The notes: a model not told the origin generated them from the sequence alone. 64,000 bases of DNA from Caldilineaceae bacterium (GCA_022842065.1 JALHQH010000063.1:1-64000); one strand, 5' to 3'; shown: positions 42,404 to 52,576, counted from the first letter of the stretch. Translations and numbers: made by a program.

Positions 42404-42953
42404 CCGTTGGCTTAGCTAAACTTCCCAGCCGTAACTCGCGAAAAACGTCAGCCAACGTCGCTAGCGTATAATGGGCGTTGAGACCACTGGGATTGGGCAG
42501 CACCCAAATTGCCGTCGCACCGATGATTTCCGGCTGTTGACCCAGCACGGCCTGGGGGAAACCAAAGCCCTGGCGATAGGCGGTGATCCCCAACACGGCC
42601 AGGATACGCGGCTGGTAGTGTAGAACCTTGGCCTGCAATGCCGCGGCCCCGGCCACCAACTCGGCCTTACTCAGTTCTTGGGCCTGTGCACTGGCGCGAT
42701 CGGCGACGTTGGTGATGCCGTAGCCCAACCCTAACAGTTCTTGTTCTTCGTCCGGCCGGAAGAGGCGCGGGGTAAAGCCGGCGGCGTAGAGCGTCGGCCA
42801 AAAGCGGTTGCCGGGTCGCGCGAAGTGATGGCCGACGGCGGCGGTGTATAGCCCTGGGTTGATGCCACAGAAGAGGATCTTGAGGTTAGGCGCGATCACA
42901 TCGGGTACTTTATTGCCGGCTGCGGCCAGTAAGTCAGCTTTGTTTGGTCTCAT
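42396..42953 (-). CDS. mug: mismatch-specific uracil/thymine DNA glycosylase
   Basis: Removes uracil or thymine from G-U/G-T mismatches and etheno-cytosine from DNA. The 185-residue protein has both motifs of the family: ILFCGINPGLYTAAVGHHFARPGNRFWP, with the catalytic-site Asn in GINPGL, and VLPNPSGLNAHY, the loop that fills the mismatch gap. AAGGAA lies 10 bases before the ATG. The last residues and stop lie in a palindrome shared with the end of purC. The divergent LuxR-type regulator starts about 190 bases away. Confidence 0.93.
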   Translation of the reverse strand: MRPNKADLLAAAGNKVPDVIAPNLKILFCGINPGLYTAAVGHHFARPGNRFWPTLYAAGFTPRLFRPDEEQELLGLGYGITNVADRASAQAQELSKAELVAGAAALQAKVLHYQPRILAVLGITAYRQGFGFPQAVLGQQPEIIGATAIWVLPNPSGLNAHYTLATLADVFRELRLGSLAKPTGV

Positions 42954-43109
42954 CGATTGGGTTTCCTTACGTTTGATTGCATCTCAGCTCAGATCTTATC
43001 CAGAAATGCACTGTATCGCTGTGCGCGGCAGTCCATTGCATGCCATCGTCCATTGAAAAATTGCCTATCTGCAAAAACTGCCGGCAACGCCCCCCTCCGC
43101 GAAGCAGAC

Positions 43110-43139
43110 TTGGCGCATCTACTGCCAACCGACTATAAT
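43110..43139 (+). promoter_or_regulatory. promoter giving a possibly leaderless transcript
   Basis: TTGGCG (43110-43115), 18-base spacer, TATAAT (43134-43139). The ATG at 43146 lies only 7 bases after the -10 box, so transcription would begin at or next to the start codon. Confidence 0.5.
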
Positions 43140-43145
43140 TGCCCC

Positions 43146-45920
43146 ATGGACGATCTGCTCTTACAGACCAAGTTCCATATCCCTACTGCCCCTCACGCCC
43201 TGGTCACGCGTCCGCACCTGCTGACGCGGCTGGCGGGAGCGTTTACCCGGCGCGTGACGCTGATCGCCGCCCCTGCCGGCTTTGGTAAGACAACGCTGGT
43301 GGCGACGAGCCTTGCCACCCTCACGGCCACTGTCCCCGTTGGTCAGCTTGTTCCCCAGCCCTGTTGGTTGACGCTGGATGAAGCCGACAACGACCCGCAG
43401 CGCTTTTTTCTGTACTGGATTGGCGCGCTGCAGCGCGCCGTGCCGCACGGTGGCGAACAGGCGCGCACCCTCTTGCTTGCCGCCCAAGCCACATCCTGTC
43501 AGACGTTGCTGACGGTGCTCCTCAATGAGTTGGCCGTGCTGACAACACCGGTGGTACTCGTCTTGGATGATTACCATCTCATCACCACTACGGCGATTCA
43601 CGAAGCGCTGGCTTTCATGGTTGACCATTTGCCCCCAACGCTGCATCTCCTAATCACCAGCCGCACCGAGCCGCCGCTGCCATGGGCGCGCTGGCGCGTG
43701 CGTGGCTACCTGGCCGAGCTACGCGGGGTAGATCTGCGCTTTTCCCAGGGGGAGATTGCTGAATTTTTTAACCAGGTGGCCGGTCTCTCGTTGCGCCCTG
43801 CCCAGCGTGAACAACTAGCCGCGCGCACAGAAGGTTGGGTTGCGGCCTTACAACTGGTCGCACTCTCTCTGCCTGGGCAGACCGACATTGACGCGTTTCT
43901 GGACAACTTTACTGGCGGCCAGCGCCAGGTGGTCGATTACCTGGTCGATGAAGTGTTACGTCAGCAGCCGCCGGCCACGCAACACTTTTTGCTCTATACC
44001 TCGATTCTGAGCCGGCTGTGTGCCTCGTTGTGTGCCGCCTTGCTGGCCGAAAACCCCTACGATTTCAGCCGCGCTGACCCTGCGCTGTCCACTGCTCAGG
44101 CCATGTTAGAAGATCTGGAGCGCCGACAGCTTTTTCTCGTGCCGCTTGATGGCGACCGGCAATGGTACCGTTACCACGCGCTCTTTGCCGAATTTTTACG
44201 CCACCGGCTGGGCGAACAGGCCGTGCGCTTGCACCGCCGCGCGGCGGCCTGGTATGCCGCGCATGGGTATGTTGAGGAGACAATCACCCATGCGCTGGCC
44301 GCGCACGATTATCCCTATGCCACTGCCTTGATTGAAGCGCATGGTTTACCGTTCGCCCTGCGCAATCAGTTGACCACGGTAGAAGGGTGGTTGCAAGCCT
44401 TGCCCGCTACCCTTTACCAGCAAAGCCCAGCCTTGACGATTACCAATCTTTGGGTTGCGATGGGCCGGGGGGACAGCGCAGCGATGACGCGTGCTTTGCA
44501 ACAAGTCGATGCCGCGCTTGTCTTACACCCAAGCGTGCTTGACGCTACCTTGCAGAGTACGGCTGATGCGGCGCGCGCCTTGGTCGCCAGTTTTCAACAG
44601 GATCACGCCACGACCATTCGTTATGCGCAACAAGCGCTGGCCGGATTGCCCCCCGCCGCGCAACTCTTGCGGTTGGCTGCGATCTCCGGCTTGGGCTACG
44701 GTTATTACTGTGCGGGTGATCTCTTACAGGCTGAACGTACGTTGCGCCCGGCCTTGCTGACTCAACCGCAGGCGCTGGAACAGATCTTTATTCATAGCAC
44801 CATGTTAGCCATGCTGGCAATGACCGTGGAGATGCAGGGCCGTTTACAAGAGGCCGTTACCCTTTACCGACGCGCACTCCAACTGACGCGCCGGCAGACC
44901 GCCGACGATGAGCATTATCTGCCGCTGCCTGGCGTGGCCGTGGCGCTGCATGGGATGGCGCTGCGCCTCTACGAGTTCAACGCGCTCGACGAGGCGCGAC
45001 ACTATGGCGAGTTCGCCCGCCGCCTGAGCGCAACTGCAGGCAATCAGATGGTCTATGGCCATGCCTTAGCCACCCTTGCCCTGATCGCTCAGGCGCGTGG
45101 GGCGCTGGCTGAAGCGCAAGCGCAGATTGACGAAGGCTATGCTGTCCTGCAAGGGTTGGCTGTGCCCAGCGCTGCCGTGGTGGAATCACAACGGGTTTTT
45201 CTCTGGTGCAAACGGGGCCATCTTGTCACTGCCGGCCAGTGGGCCGCCCGGTTTGTCCAAACCATGCCCTCGCGTCCCCAGCCGATGACCGCTTTTGCGT
45301 CGGTTTACTGTGCGCTGGCACGGATCTGGATTGCCCAAGAACGGTTTGACGAAGCCGACCAACTGCTGGCCGATCTCTATGCGGCGGCGGCGGCGGGACA
45401 TTACCATTACTATCTGGTGTGGACGCGCATCTTGCAGAGTGAGTCGCAGACCGCTCAGGGCAACCAGGCGGCCGCCATCGCGCGGTTGGCAGAGGCCCTG
45501 ACATTGGCGGCACCCGCCGGCTATATTCGCACTTTTGTGGATGAAGGCGCGGTTATCCACGCACTGCTTCTCCAAGTCGCCCAACGTCCCCTTGACAACG
45601 GGTTGGCCGACTATTTAGATCAGCTGTTGGCCGCATTTGATGCCCCAGCCCGCTCTAAACAAAACGCCCCAACCAGCACGCTTCCCCCTATGCGCCATCC
45701 CCCTTTGGTTTTGGTTGCGCCTTTGATCGAAGCGTTGAGCGAGCGGGAACTGGAAGTGCTCCAACTGCTGGCCCACGGTCATTCCAACCAGGCCATTGCC
45801 GACCAGTTGGTCGTGGCTCTCAGCACAGTGAAAAAACATTTGGTCCACATCTACGGCAAACTCGCCGTTACCAGCCGCACCCAGGCGGTTAACCGCGCGC
45901 GCGAATTGCAGTTGCTCTGA
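43146..45920 (+). CDS. MalT-type LuxR family transcriptional regulator
   Basis: Large ATP-dependent activator of 924 residues. The N-terminal STAND ATPase begins KFHIPTAPHALVTRPHLLTRL and has Walker A APAGFGKTTL near residue 40 and a Walker B-like VVLVLDDYHLI. A long TPR-like helical middle section follows, and the C-terminal HTH is typical LuxR: LSERELEVLQLLAHGHSNQAIADQL and STVKKHLVHIYGKLAV. MalT-type proteins bind a small inducer through the helical part and then oligomerise on DNA. Start ATG 43146 is chosen because conserved sequence starts at once and a TATAAT lies 7 bases upstream; the frame extends 63 codons earlier. Targets are unknown. Confidence 0.92.
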   Translation: MDDLLLQTKFHIPTAPHALVTRPHLLTRLAGAFTRRVTLIAAPAGFGKTTLVATSLATLTATVPVGQLVPQPCWLTLDEADNDPQRFFLYWIGALQRAVPHGGEQARTLLLAAQATSCQTLLTVLLNELAVLTTPVVLVLDDYHLITTTAIHEALAFMVDHLPPTLHLLITSRTEPPLPWARWRVRGYLAELRGVDLRFSQGEIAEFFNQVAGLSLRPAQREQLAARTEGWVAALQLVALSLPGQTDIDAFLDNFTGGQRQVVDYLVDEVLRQQPPATQHFLLYTSILSRLCASLCAALLAENPYDFSRADPALSTAQAMLEDLERRQLFLVPLDGDRQWYRYHALFAEFLRHRLGEQAVRLHRRAAAWYAAHGYVEETITHALAAHDYPYATALIEAHGLPFALRNQLTTVEGWLQALPATLYQQSPALTITNLWVAMGRGDSAAMTRALQQVDAALVLHPSVLDATLQSTADAARALVASFQQDHATTIRYAQQALAGLPPAAQLLRLAAISGLGYGYYCAGDLLQAERTLRPALLTQPQALEQIFIHSTMLAMLAMTVEMQGRLQEAVTLYRRALQLTRRQTADDEHYLPLPGVAVALHGMALRLYEFNALDEARHYGEFARRLSATAGNQMVYGHALATLALIAQARGALAEAQAQIDEGYAVLQGLAVPSAAVVESQRVFLWCKRGHLVTAGQWAARFVQTMPSRPQPMTAFASVYCALARIWIAQERFDEADQLLADLYAAAAAGHYHYYLVWTRILQSESQTAQGNQAAAIARLAEALTLAAPAGYIRTFVDEGAVIHALLLQVAQRPLDNGLADYLDQLLAAFDAPARSKQNAPTSTLPPMRHPPLVLVAPLIEALSERELEVLQLLAHGHSNQAIADQLVVALSTVKKHLVHIYGKLAVTSRTQAVNRARELQLL

Positions 45921-46150
45921 CTTTGCCTACCGACACCCCACTCACGCCAACGCTTCTGCTCGCTACTCCTTTCGGGGAATGACAACACCACTTCGGCTCT
46001 GTGTACCAGGCGCAGACCGCCCGAATGAATGGTGCGCGCCACCTCGCTCGCAGCGATTACTTCGGTGAGCTTACCGGCCGGCCCCCAGTTGACTAGTACA
46101 CAGCGGCGTAAATAAGCCAATCGCGCACTTGTGCACGCGTCAAGTACTCT

Positions 46151-46202
46151 CGTGGCCCAAGCTGGTCCGTGACTAGCGCTGGTCACGGGCCAGCTTGGCA
46201 CG
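46151..46202. repeat. inverted repeat between convergent regulator and kinase genes
   Basis: CGTGGCCCAAGCTGG and TCCGTGAC on the left (46151-46173) pair with GTCACGGGCCAGCTTGGCACG (46182-46202) apart from a 2-base bulge and one mismatch. The 350-base gap 45921-46272 has no gene. Confidence 0.65.
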
Positions 46203-46241
46203 ACTCTACTGTGGGTTTATGTGTGCCGCGCTGTACTAGCG

Positions 46242-46259
46242 TTTTGCCGGTCGGCAAAA
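46242..46259. terminator. short hairpin 3' of the histidine kinase gene
   Basis: TTTTGCCG and CGGCAAAA form an 8-bp stem around GT, with T-rich ends on both strands. It lies 14 bases from the kinase stop codon and may end both converging transcripts. Confidence 0.6.
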
Positions 46260-46272
46260 AGTTGTTGCATGG

Positions 46273-47415
46273 TTATGAGCCCATGGGTAACGGGATGACC
46301 ACGCGTACCACGGTGCCAACCCTGGCCGCGCTTTCAATGATTAACTCACCGCCCAGCAGCTTCACCCGCTCATTCATCCCTGCCAGCCCATAACGATGGG
46401 GCGTTACGTCCTCCGGGTCGAAGCCACAGCCATCATCCTGGATCACCAGCGTCACCGCCTTGGGGGTGGTGACGAGTTTGAGTTTGCCATTCGCGGCCGC
46501 GGCATGGCTGATCATGTTGGTGACCGCTTCCTGTGCGACGCGGTAGAGGCCCACTTCAACTGCCACTGGCAACGGGCGCTGCCCACCGACCGCACTGTAT
46601 TGAATATTCAGCGTGGGATGGCGTGTTTTGTTTTCTTCAACGAGCGTTTCGAGGGCAGCCGCCAGCGTTTTCCCCTCCAGTGGCGCCGCCCGCAGATCGA
46701 GCACTGAACGCCGCGCTTCTTCCAAGTTGGTACGCGTCAGGGTCAAGGCCTGTTGGATGGCTTGCCGAATGCGCTCCTGTTGGGCAGGGCGGTCGAGGAG
46801 GGCATCCGCAGTCTCTAATTGGAGGGTAATTGCGGCCAAGCCCTGTGCCAATGTATCGTGAATTTCGCGAGCGAGCCGGTTGCGCTCTTCCAAGGCCCCC
46901 AACGCCACTGAGCGCGCGTAGAGTCGTGCCCGTTCGACCGCAATGCCTAGCAGATCGCCTACGGTGTAGAGCAGGCGCAACTCATCAGCCGAAAGCTCGC
47001 GCCAGTCGGTGCTCGCAACGTTGAGCACGCCAATCTCCTTGCCATGCGCAAAGAGTGGCACACTGGCATGATAGCGCAGCCCATCCGTGCCCCTGACCAG
47101 ATTTTTGAGCCGGCTACAGGTGATCACATCCACATTGGCCGCCCCCGCCAGATCGCCCTCCTCAAACGATTCCAGGCAGTAACACCAGCCCTCCATGCGT
47201 ACTGGGTTATTGGCCAGCGCCGGGGGCAAATTCTGCGCTGCCGCCAGATAAAATGCGCCACTCTCCTCATTACGCAGCCAGATCCAGCCCGTTTGCAGCC
47301 CAAAGTGCGCGGCAACCTGCGCCAACGTCGCTTGCAACGCCGCATCCAACGCCGCCGACCGATTCAGCGCCTGCGCGATTTCGTTGAGAATGACCAGTTC
47401 GCGTATGCTACCCAT
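46273..47415 (-). CDS. GAF-domain sensor histidine kinase, NarL/HisKA_3 type
   Basis: A 380-residue soluble kinase. Residues 5-190 form a GAF sensor (ELVILNEIAQALNRSAALDAAL, GWCYCLESFEEGDLAGAANV with several Cys), followed by the HisKA_3 dimerisation helix with the phosphorylated histidine in RLAREIHDTLAQGL, and an HATPase domain (RVAQEAVTNMISHAAAANGK, DDGCGFDPEDV, YGLAGMNERVKLLGGEL). ATG 47415 is chosen as AGGAG lies 6 bases before it. No membrane span, so the signal is internal. Its response regulator is not adjacent; the neighbouring LuxR protein lacks a receiver domain. The Cys-containing GAF could sense redox or a metal cluster, which is inference. Confidence 0.9.
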   Translation of the reverse strand: MGSIRELVILNEIAQALNRSAALDAALQATLAQVAAHFGLQTGWIWLRNEESGAFYLAAAQNLPPALANNPVRMEGWCYCLESFEEGDLAGAANVDVITCSRLKNLVRGTDGLRYHASVPLFAHGKEIGVLNVASTDWRELSADELRLLYTVGDLLGIAVERARLYARSVALGALEERNRLAREIHDTLAQGLAAITLQLETADALLDRPAQQERIRQAIQQALTLTRTNLEEARRSVLDLRAAPLEGKTLAAALETLVEENKTRHPTLNIQYSAVGGQRPLPVAVEVGLYRVAQEAVTNMISHAAAANGKLKLVTTPKAVTLVIQDDGCGFDPEDVTPHRYGLAGMNERVKLLGGELIIESAARVGTVVRVVIPLPMGS

Positions 47416-47485
47416 CTGTGCTCCTAGTTGACGACCGGCTACGGATGACAAGATGACCGGATGACAAGATGACCACGCGACATTG

Positions 47486-48391
47486 TCACCCTTTTTGGAT
47501 CCAGCCGTCGTCGTTGGTGGCAAAGCGCGTGTGTAATTCTTCAACAACCGCTTGGGGCAACGCCGGCAGCGTGTTGACCCAGTCGATGTTGGCCTGCATG
47601 TGGGCGGGATTGCGGGTGCCGACGATGGCGGTGTCGACCGCGTCATGGACCAGGGTAAAGCTCAGGGCGAGCCAGATGCGATTGGCGGGGGCACCGGGCA
47701 AGGGGGTTTCATGGCCCATGATTTGGGCACGGCGGAAATATTCGGCGGCATAATCGCTAGGGCTTTGTTGCGCGCCCCACGCGCCATTCGCAATTGGCCG
47801 TTTGACGATGATGCCCATACCCTGCGCTTTGGCCTGATCAAAGAGTTGGGTACGGGCGCGTTGGTCAGTGAGATTAAAGCTGGTCTGTAAGGTGTCAAAG
47901 AGCCCGCTCTGCACCGCCCACGCCGCTGCTTCATTGTCACCGCTGTAGCCGATAAACCGCACCTTGCCGGCCTGCTTGGCCTTTTGCAACTCGGCAATCA
48001 CCTCGCCCCGTGCCAGCACATCGACCCCACAGGAATGTAGCTGCATCAGGTCGATCACCTCGGTTTTCATGCGGGTTAGGCTGCGGTCAATGCTATCGCG
48101 CACGGTGGGCGCGGTCCATTCCTCGCCTTGATAGCCGCCGGTGACATGGCCACACTTGGAGGCGAGCACATATTCAGCGCGGCGGTGGGCAATCGTGCGG
48201 CCAATCAACTCTTCACTGATGTCATAACAGGCCGCGGTGTCCAGGAAGGTGATGCCATTATCGAGCGCCGTGTTGAGGACCTGACTGGCCTCCTGAATTT
48301 CGGCAAAGGTCAGCTCAAAACCGATTTCGGCCAGCCCCACACCTAACCGGCTAACCTGGAGTCCCGTGTTGCCCAGGATACGTTGTTGCAT
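47486..48391 (-). CDS. aldo/keto reductase
   Basis: NADPH-dependent TIM-barrel reductase of about 301 residues. The catalytic tetrad is present: Asp and Tyr in FLDTAACYDISE, Lys in LASKCGH and His in DLMQLHSCG. The cofactor part includes GYSGDNEAAAWAVQ, GIIVKRP and AIVGTRNPAHMQANI. ATG 48391 is preferred because AAAGGA lies 7 bases before it; a TTG two codons upstream would swallow that spacing. It lies 70 bases upstream of the kinase on the same strand, with GATGAC-word repeats between. Substrate unknown. Confidence 0.92.
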   Translation of the reverse strand: MQQRILGNTGLQVSRLGVGLAEIGFELTFAEIQEASQVLNTALDNGITFLDTAACYDISEELIGRTIAHRRAEYVLASKCGHVTGGYQGEEWTAPTVRDSIDRSLTRMKTEVIDLMQLHSCGVDVLARGEVIAELQKAKQAGKVRFIGYSGDNEAAAWAVQSGLFDTLQTSFNLTDQRARTQLFDQAKAQGMGIIVKRPIANGAWGAQQSPSDYAAEYFRRAQIMGHETPLPGAPANRIWLALSFTLVHDAVDTAIVGTRNPAHMQANIDWVNTLPALPQAVVEELHTRFATNDDGWIQKG

Positions 48392-48420
48392 GATCAATTC
48401 CTTTCCATAGATAAGTCACT

Positions 48421-48472
48421 TAACCTTGGCACAATCTGGTTGTTTTTCACACCAGCAGATTGTGTCAAGGTT
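48421..48472. repeat. inverted repeat upstream of the aldo/keto reductase
   Basis: TAACCTTGGCACAATCTG (48421-48438) and CAGATTGTGTCAAGGTTA (48455-48472) are 18-bp arms with one G-T pair and a 16-base loop, 30 bases before the reductase start. Could be an operator or leader hairpin. The rest of the 430-base gap to purL shows no gene or recognised RNA. Confidence 0.65.
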
Positions 48473-48826
48473 AAATCAGCTGACTAGTAGGGGGCGATTT
48501 TAGGGGGCGAATGAGCGGTCAGGACGACCACTGGCATTATAGCATAAGCGCATGGCGATTCATGTGTCGTTGATGGGGTTTGTAGTTGGGTCTGCCTCTT
48601 ATTCGTGATAAACTAGGTCAACCCGAGTTGATGTATACTTGGCGCTCTCATCATTTACCTTTTTACTCGTGTAGAAGATGTGAAATGATGACGACCGTTC
48701 GTATCAAATATCGCATTGGGTCGCGCACTCTGCCCCCTGGAGACAAGGCCAATCGAATCGTTAGTACCACGGTGATATAAATCTACCAATGCTTCAACAG
48801 CCAACGCAACGACTGACGAACTGACC

Positions 48827-51727
48827 ATGACCATCCGTATTGTAGTCCAAAAACAGCACCACGCGACCCCCACCACCCTGCTTAAAAATGCTGCCGCGCT
48901 CGGTATTTACAACCTTACCGATTACCAAGTGGCGCACGTCTATTTTCTGGCCGCCGATCCAGGCGCGACCCAAATCGAAACCCTTTGCACGCTGCTCCTG
49001 GCCGATCCGGTGACGGAACAGGCCACCTGGCAACGCTTGCCCACGAACCCAGCTCCTGAGGCTGAGCCCCGCGCAGTGATCGAAGTTGCCTTCCGGCCAG
49101 GTGTCACCGATATTGGCGCGCGTGAGCTGGCGCGCGGTATGGTCGAAATCGGGTTACCCGCCTGCGAAGTGGCAACGGCTACCCGCTATGTTCTGCACGG
49201 CGATCTTGCCCCGGCTGATTTGCGTCGCCTGGCGCGTGGGCTGCTCTGTAATGAAACGGTCCAGCACTATAGCCTGGGCCCGATCCTGCCCCACTTTGGC
49301 CACGAAGCCGCGCCCAGTGATCAGGTGGATGCCATTCCTTTGGCCGGACTCGATGGGGCGGCCCTCTTGGCGTTGAGCAAAGCGCGCCTGCTCTCCCTTG
49401 ATCTGGCGGAGATGCGCACAATTCAGGACTTTTACGAAGAGATCGGCCGTGCCCCCACCGATGTCGAACTGGAGACGCTGGCGCAGACCTGGTCCGAACA
49501 TTGCGTCCATAAGACCTTCCGGGCGGCGATTGATTTCACTTGGCAAGATGCCGCCGGCAACGTCAAGGCGCACTTCCCGGTTGACGGGCTGCTCAAACAA
49601 TATATCCGCCGTGCCACCGAGGAGATCAATCCGCCGTGGCTGCGTTCGGCCTTTGTAGACAACGCGGGCATTATCGCCTTTGATGAGGAATATGACCTCG
49701 CCTTCAAAGTGGAAACCCACAACCACCCCTCGGCGCTCGAACCTTTTGGTGGGGCCAACACGGGGGTTGGCGGCGTCGTGCGCGATATTATCGGCGTCTC
49801 GGCGCGGCCCATTGCTACCACCGACGTGCTCTGTTTTGGACCGCAGGATTTCCCCTATGACCAGCTACCCGCCGGTATTCTCCATCCCAGCCGGATTGCC
49901 GATGGCGTCGTCGCCGGCATTGGTGACTATGGCAACAAACTGGGACTACCCACCGTCAACGGTGCCATTCTTTATGATGAAGGTTATCTGGGCAATCCCC
50001 TGGTTTTCTGTGGCTGTGTCGGGCTGCTGCCCCACGGTCGCCATCCCACCAACAGTCAACCCGGCGATCTGATCGTGGCGCTGGGCGGACGTACCGGTCG
50101 CGATGGCATTCATGGGGCCACCTTTTCCTCCGCTGAGTTAACCCATGACACCAGCGAAACTACCGGCAGCGCGGTGCAGATCGGCGATCCGATCACCGAA
50201 AAGGGCTTGATCGAGCTGATCGAAGCGGCGCGCGACCAAGCGCTCTACAGCGCGATTACCGACTGTGGCGCAGGCGGTTTTTCCTCCGCCGTTGGCGAGA
50301 TGGGGAAAGAACTGGGCGCGGATGTCGAGTTGACCAATGTCAAACTGAAATATCCCGGTCTGACCCCCTGGGAGATCTGGCTCTCCGAAGCGCAGGAGCG
50401 GATTGTGATCGCAGTGCCGCCAGCCAACTTAGCCGCCTTGCAAACCCTGGCCGATCGCTGGGATGTGGAAGTGAGTGTGCTCGGCACCTTTACCGGCGAT
50501 CACCAGTTGCGGGTGCGTTACCATGGCGCGCTTGTCGCCGACTTGCCCATGGCTTTTCTCCATGATGGCCTGCCGCGCCGGCAGTTGACTGCACTTTACC
50601 GCGAGATGGACGAGGGACGAAGGACGACCGACGACCGACGACCAGATGACGGGAAACCAACAACCGCTGGTAATTATAATGCTCTCCTGCTGACCCTGCT
50701 GGCCCATCCCACCGTCGCTTCCAAAGAGGAGGTGATCCGGCGCTATGACCACGAAGTGCGCGGGGGCACATTAGTGCGACCATTGACCGGCCCACAGATG
50801 GATGGCCCGAGTGACGCCGCCGTTTTGAAGCCATTAGGCACCTGGGGCCACGACAAAGCCTTTGCGTTGAGCGTGGGCATTAACCCGCTGCTGGGCAAAC
50901 GCGATCCCTATGCAATGGCAGTGAGTGCGATTGATGAAGCCTTCCGCAACCTGGTTGCTGTGGGGGCTGATCCCGATCAAGTTGCGATTCTCGATAACTT
51001 CTGCTGGGGTAACCCGACCTTGCCGGATCGATTGGGCGCGCTAGTGCGCACCTGCCAGGGCTGTTACGATGGGGCCATCGCCTATCAGGCTCCCTTTATT
51101 TCGGGCAAGGATAGTCTCTACAACGAGTTCAACGGCCAACCGATTCCTGGCACGCTGCTCATCTCGGCGATTGGCATTGTGCCCGACATGCACCGCTGTG
51201 TCACTTCGCATCTGAAACAACCGGGCAACCTGATCTATCTGCTTGGCGAGACCAAAACAGAGTTGGGTGGTTCGCTGCTCTATACTCACCTGGGCGAACA
51301 GGGTGGCGAAGCGCCGACCATGCCAGCAAGCCCATTACAACGCTATCGGCACTTACACGCGGCCATGCGTCAGGGCTGGATTCAAAGTTGTCATGATCTG
51401 AGCGAAGGTGGCCTGGCCATTGCCCTGGCCGAGATGGCATTGGCCGGGCGGCTGGGCGCGCAAGTGGCTATCGCTGCTAGCGACCCCACCATCGCCCTTT
51501 TCAGCGAAAGCAATGGTCGGCTACTAATCGAGGTAACGCCTGAACATGCTCTAGAAGTCGAACAACACTTTGGCCTGCTCCCCTTGACTCGCCTCGGCAC
51601 GGTGACGGCGGCGCAGCAGTTGGTGGTCACCTGTGCTGGCAATCCCGTGATTGACCTGGGGATAGCGCAATTGGTAGCGGCGTGGCAGCGGCAAGCAGCG
51701 AATTCAAGCACCGAGGGCAAGGAATGA
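48827..51727 (+). CDS. purL: phosphoribosylformylglycinamidine synthase, PurS-PurL fusion
   Basis: Converts FGAR to FGAM with ATP and ammonia delivered by PurQ. The first 170 residues contain PurS-like repeats ([45 protein letters not shown]), followed by the PurL linker ([20 protein letters not shown]) and catalytic halves ([38 protein letters not shown]). Total 966 residues: longer than small PurL (about 740), shorter than the one-piece enzyme (about 1300). Residues about 596-615 ([16 protein letters not shown]) are encoded by repeat-like ACGACCG words inserted between the two halves. The stop overlaps the purQ start (ATGA). No ribosome site is clear before the ATG. Confidence 0.94.
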   Translation: MTIRIVVQKQHHATPTTLLKNAAALGIYNLTDYQVAHVYFLAADPGATQIETLCTLLLADPVTEQATWQRLPTNPAPEAEPRAVIEVAFRPGVTDIGARELARGMVEIGLPACEVATATRYVLHGDLAPADLRRLARGLLCNETVQHYSLGPILPHFGHEAAPSDQVDAIPLAGLDGAALLALSKARLLSLDLAEMRTIQDFYEEIGRAPTDVELETLAQTWSEHCVHKTFRAAIDFTWQDAAGNVKAHFPVDGLLKQYIRRATEEINPPWLRSAFVDNAGIIAFDEEYDLAFKVETHNHPSALEPFGGANTGVGGVVRDIIGVSARPIATTDVLCFGPQDFPYDQLPAGILHPSRIADGVVAGIGDYGNKLGLPTVNGAILYDEGYLGNPLVFCGCVGLLPHGRHPTNSQPGDLIVALGGRTGRDGIHGATFSSAELTHDTSETTGSAVQIGDPITEKGLIELIEAARDQALYSAITDCGAGGFSSAVGEMGKELGADVELTNVKLKYPGLTPWEIWLSEAQERIVIAVPPANLAALQTLADRWDVEVSVLGTFTGDHQLRVRYHGALVADLPMAFLHDGLPRRQLTALYREMDEGRRTTDDRRPDDGKPTTAGNYNALLLTLLAHPTVASKEEVIRRYDHEVRGGTLVRPLTGPQMDGPSDAAVLKPLGTWGHDKAFALSVGINPLLGKRDPYAMAVSAIDEAFRNLVAVGADPDQVAILDNFCWGNPTLPDRLGALVRTCQGCYDGAIAYQAPFISGKDSLYNEFNGQPIPGTLLISAIGIVPDMHRCVTSHLKQPGNLIYLLGETKTELGGSLLYTHLGEQGGEAPTMPASPLQRYRHLHAAMRQGWIQSCHDLSEGGLAIALAEMALAGRLGAQVAIAASDPTIALFSESNGRLLIEVTPEHALEVEQHFGLLPLTRLGTVTAAQQLVVTCAGNPVIDLGIAQLVAAWQRQAANSSTEGKE
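50610..50660 (+). repeat. repeat-type words read in frame inside purL
   Basis: GACGAGGGACGAAGGACGA then three ACGACC units and CCAGATGACG resemble the intergenic GATGAC/GACGAC words of this genome, yet keep the purL frame. The protein part is [14 protein letters not shown], in the variable linker between the catalytic halves. Confidence 0.65.
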
Positions 51728-52566
51728 TGATGACAAAACCAGCGATTCTAATTCTTCATGCCGCGGGCACCAATCGCGATGCCGAAGCCGCACGCGCCTG
51801 TGAACTCGCCGGCGGTGCGCCCGAGATTGTCCACATCAATCAGCTGCGCGCCGGTGAACGTAACTTTGCTGATTACGCCATGCTCTTGCTGCCCGGTGGC
51901 TTTTCTTATGGCGACGCCCTGGGGGCTGGCGCGCGCATGGCGCTTGACATGCAAATTTTCTTCCATGATGAACTCCACACCTTTGTTGATAGTGGTAAAC
52001 CCGTGCTGGGGATCTGTAACGGGTTTCAGGTGTTGGTAAAGGCGGGGTTGTTGCCGGGGGGGAGTGAGATACGAGACCGGAGACAGGAGACACGAACCCA
52101 ACGAGCACCCGCACCGCAAGCCGCAAGCCAGACGCCACCCGCTACCCGCAACGTGACGTTGACCGAAAATGGGTCGGGCCATTTCGAATGTCGTTGGGTG
52201 CATTTGGCGGCAAATCGGCAGGCGCGGGCGGGCTTTTTGGGGGCACTGGATGAGCTGATCTTCTGCCCGGTGGCGCACGGTGAAGGCAACTTCCAGGTGA
52301 AGGATGCGGCGATATTGGCCCAATTGGAAGCCGACAATCTGGTCGCTTTCCGTTATGTGGATGCCAACGGCGGGGCGGTTAACGGCCACTATCCGCTTAA
52401 TCCTAACGGGTCGGTGGCGGATATTGCCGGAATCTGCAATGCCCGCGGCAATGTCGTCGGCCTGATGCCCCACCCTGAAGATCACATCTTGCCGATTCAG
52501 AATGCCGTCGGTGGTCAGGGCCAACTGGGACTGGCACTCTTCCGCGCGATCGTCGGCGTCTTATAA
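51724..52566 (+). CDS. purQ: phosphoribosylformylglycinamidine synthase glutaminase subunit
   Basis: Class I glutamine amidotransferase that supplies ammonia to PurL. The nucleophile is in [14 protein letters not shown], and the His/Glu pair in [27 protein letters not shown] is also characteristic. About 280 residues from ATG 51724, which overlaps the purL stop by ATGA; AAGGA lies close before. After GLLPGG an extra stretch of about 28 residues ([20 protein letters not shown] and onward) is encoded by GAGACACGA-type and CCGCAAGCC-type repeat words before the family sequence resumes at [16 protein letters not shown]. This lies on a surface loop in relatives, so activity may be kept. Confidence 0.94.
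   Translation: MMMTKPAILILHAAGTNRDAEAARACELAGGAPEIVHINQLRAGERNFADYAMLLLPGGFSYGDALGAGARMALDMQIFFHDELHTFVDSGKPVLGICNGFQVLVKAGLLPGGSEIRDRRQETRTQRAPAPQAASQTPPATRNVTLTENGSGHFECRWVHLAANRQARAGFLGALDELIFCPVAHGEGNFQVKDAAILAQLEADNLVAFRYVDANGGAVNGHYPLNPNGSVADIAGICNARGNVVGLMPHPEDHILPIQNAVGGQGQLGLALFRAIVGVL
52062..52150 (+). repeat. repeat-type words read in frame inside purQ
   Basis: GAGATACGAGACCGGAGACA then GGAGACACGAACCC match the intergenic GAGACACGA words at 23763-23804 and 37413-37470; GCACCGCAAGCCGCAAGCCA follows as a second word type. The reading frame stays open throughout. Confidence 0.75.
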
Positions 52567-52576
52567 CCGACGCAAT

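Noticed and set aside
45851..46201. A 116-residue minus-strand frame between the LuxR-type regulator and the kinase
   Set aside because: It overlaps the end of the regulator gene and a hairpin, has no ribosome site, and its sequence does not look conserved.
46273..47646. The longer frame of the histidine kinase starting at 47646
   Set aside because: The first 77 residues are Arg/Pro/Ser-rich and cover GATGAC repeats and the end of the aldo/keto reductase gene; the ATG at 47415 has a good ribosome site.
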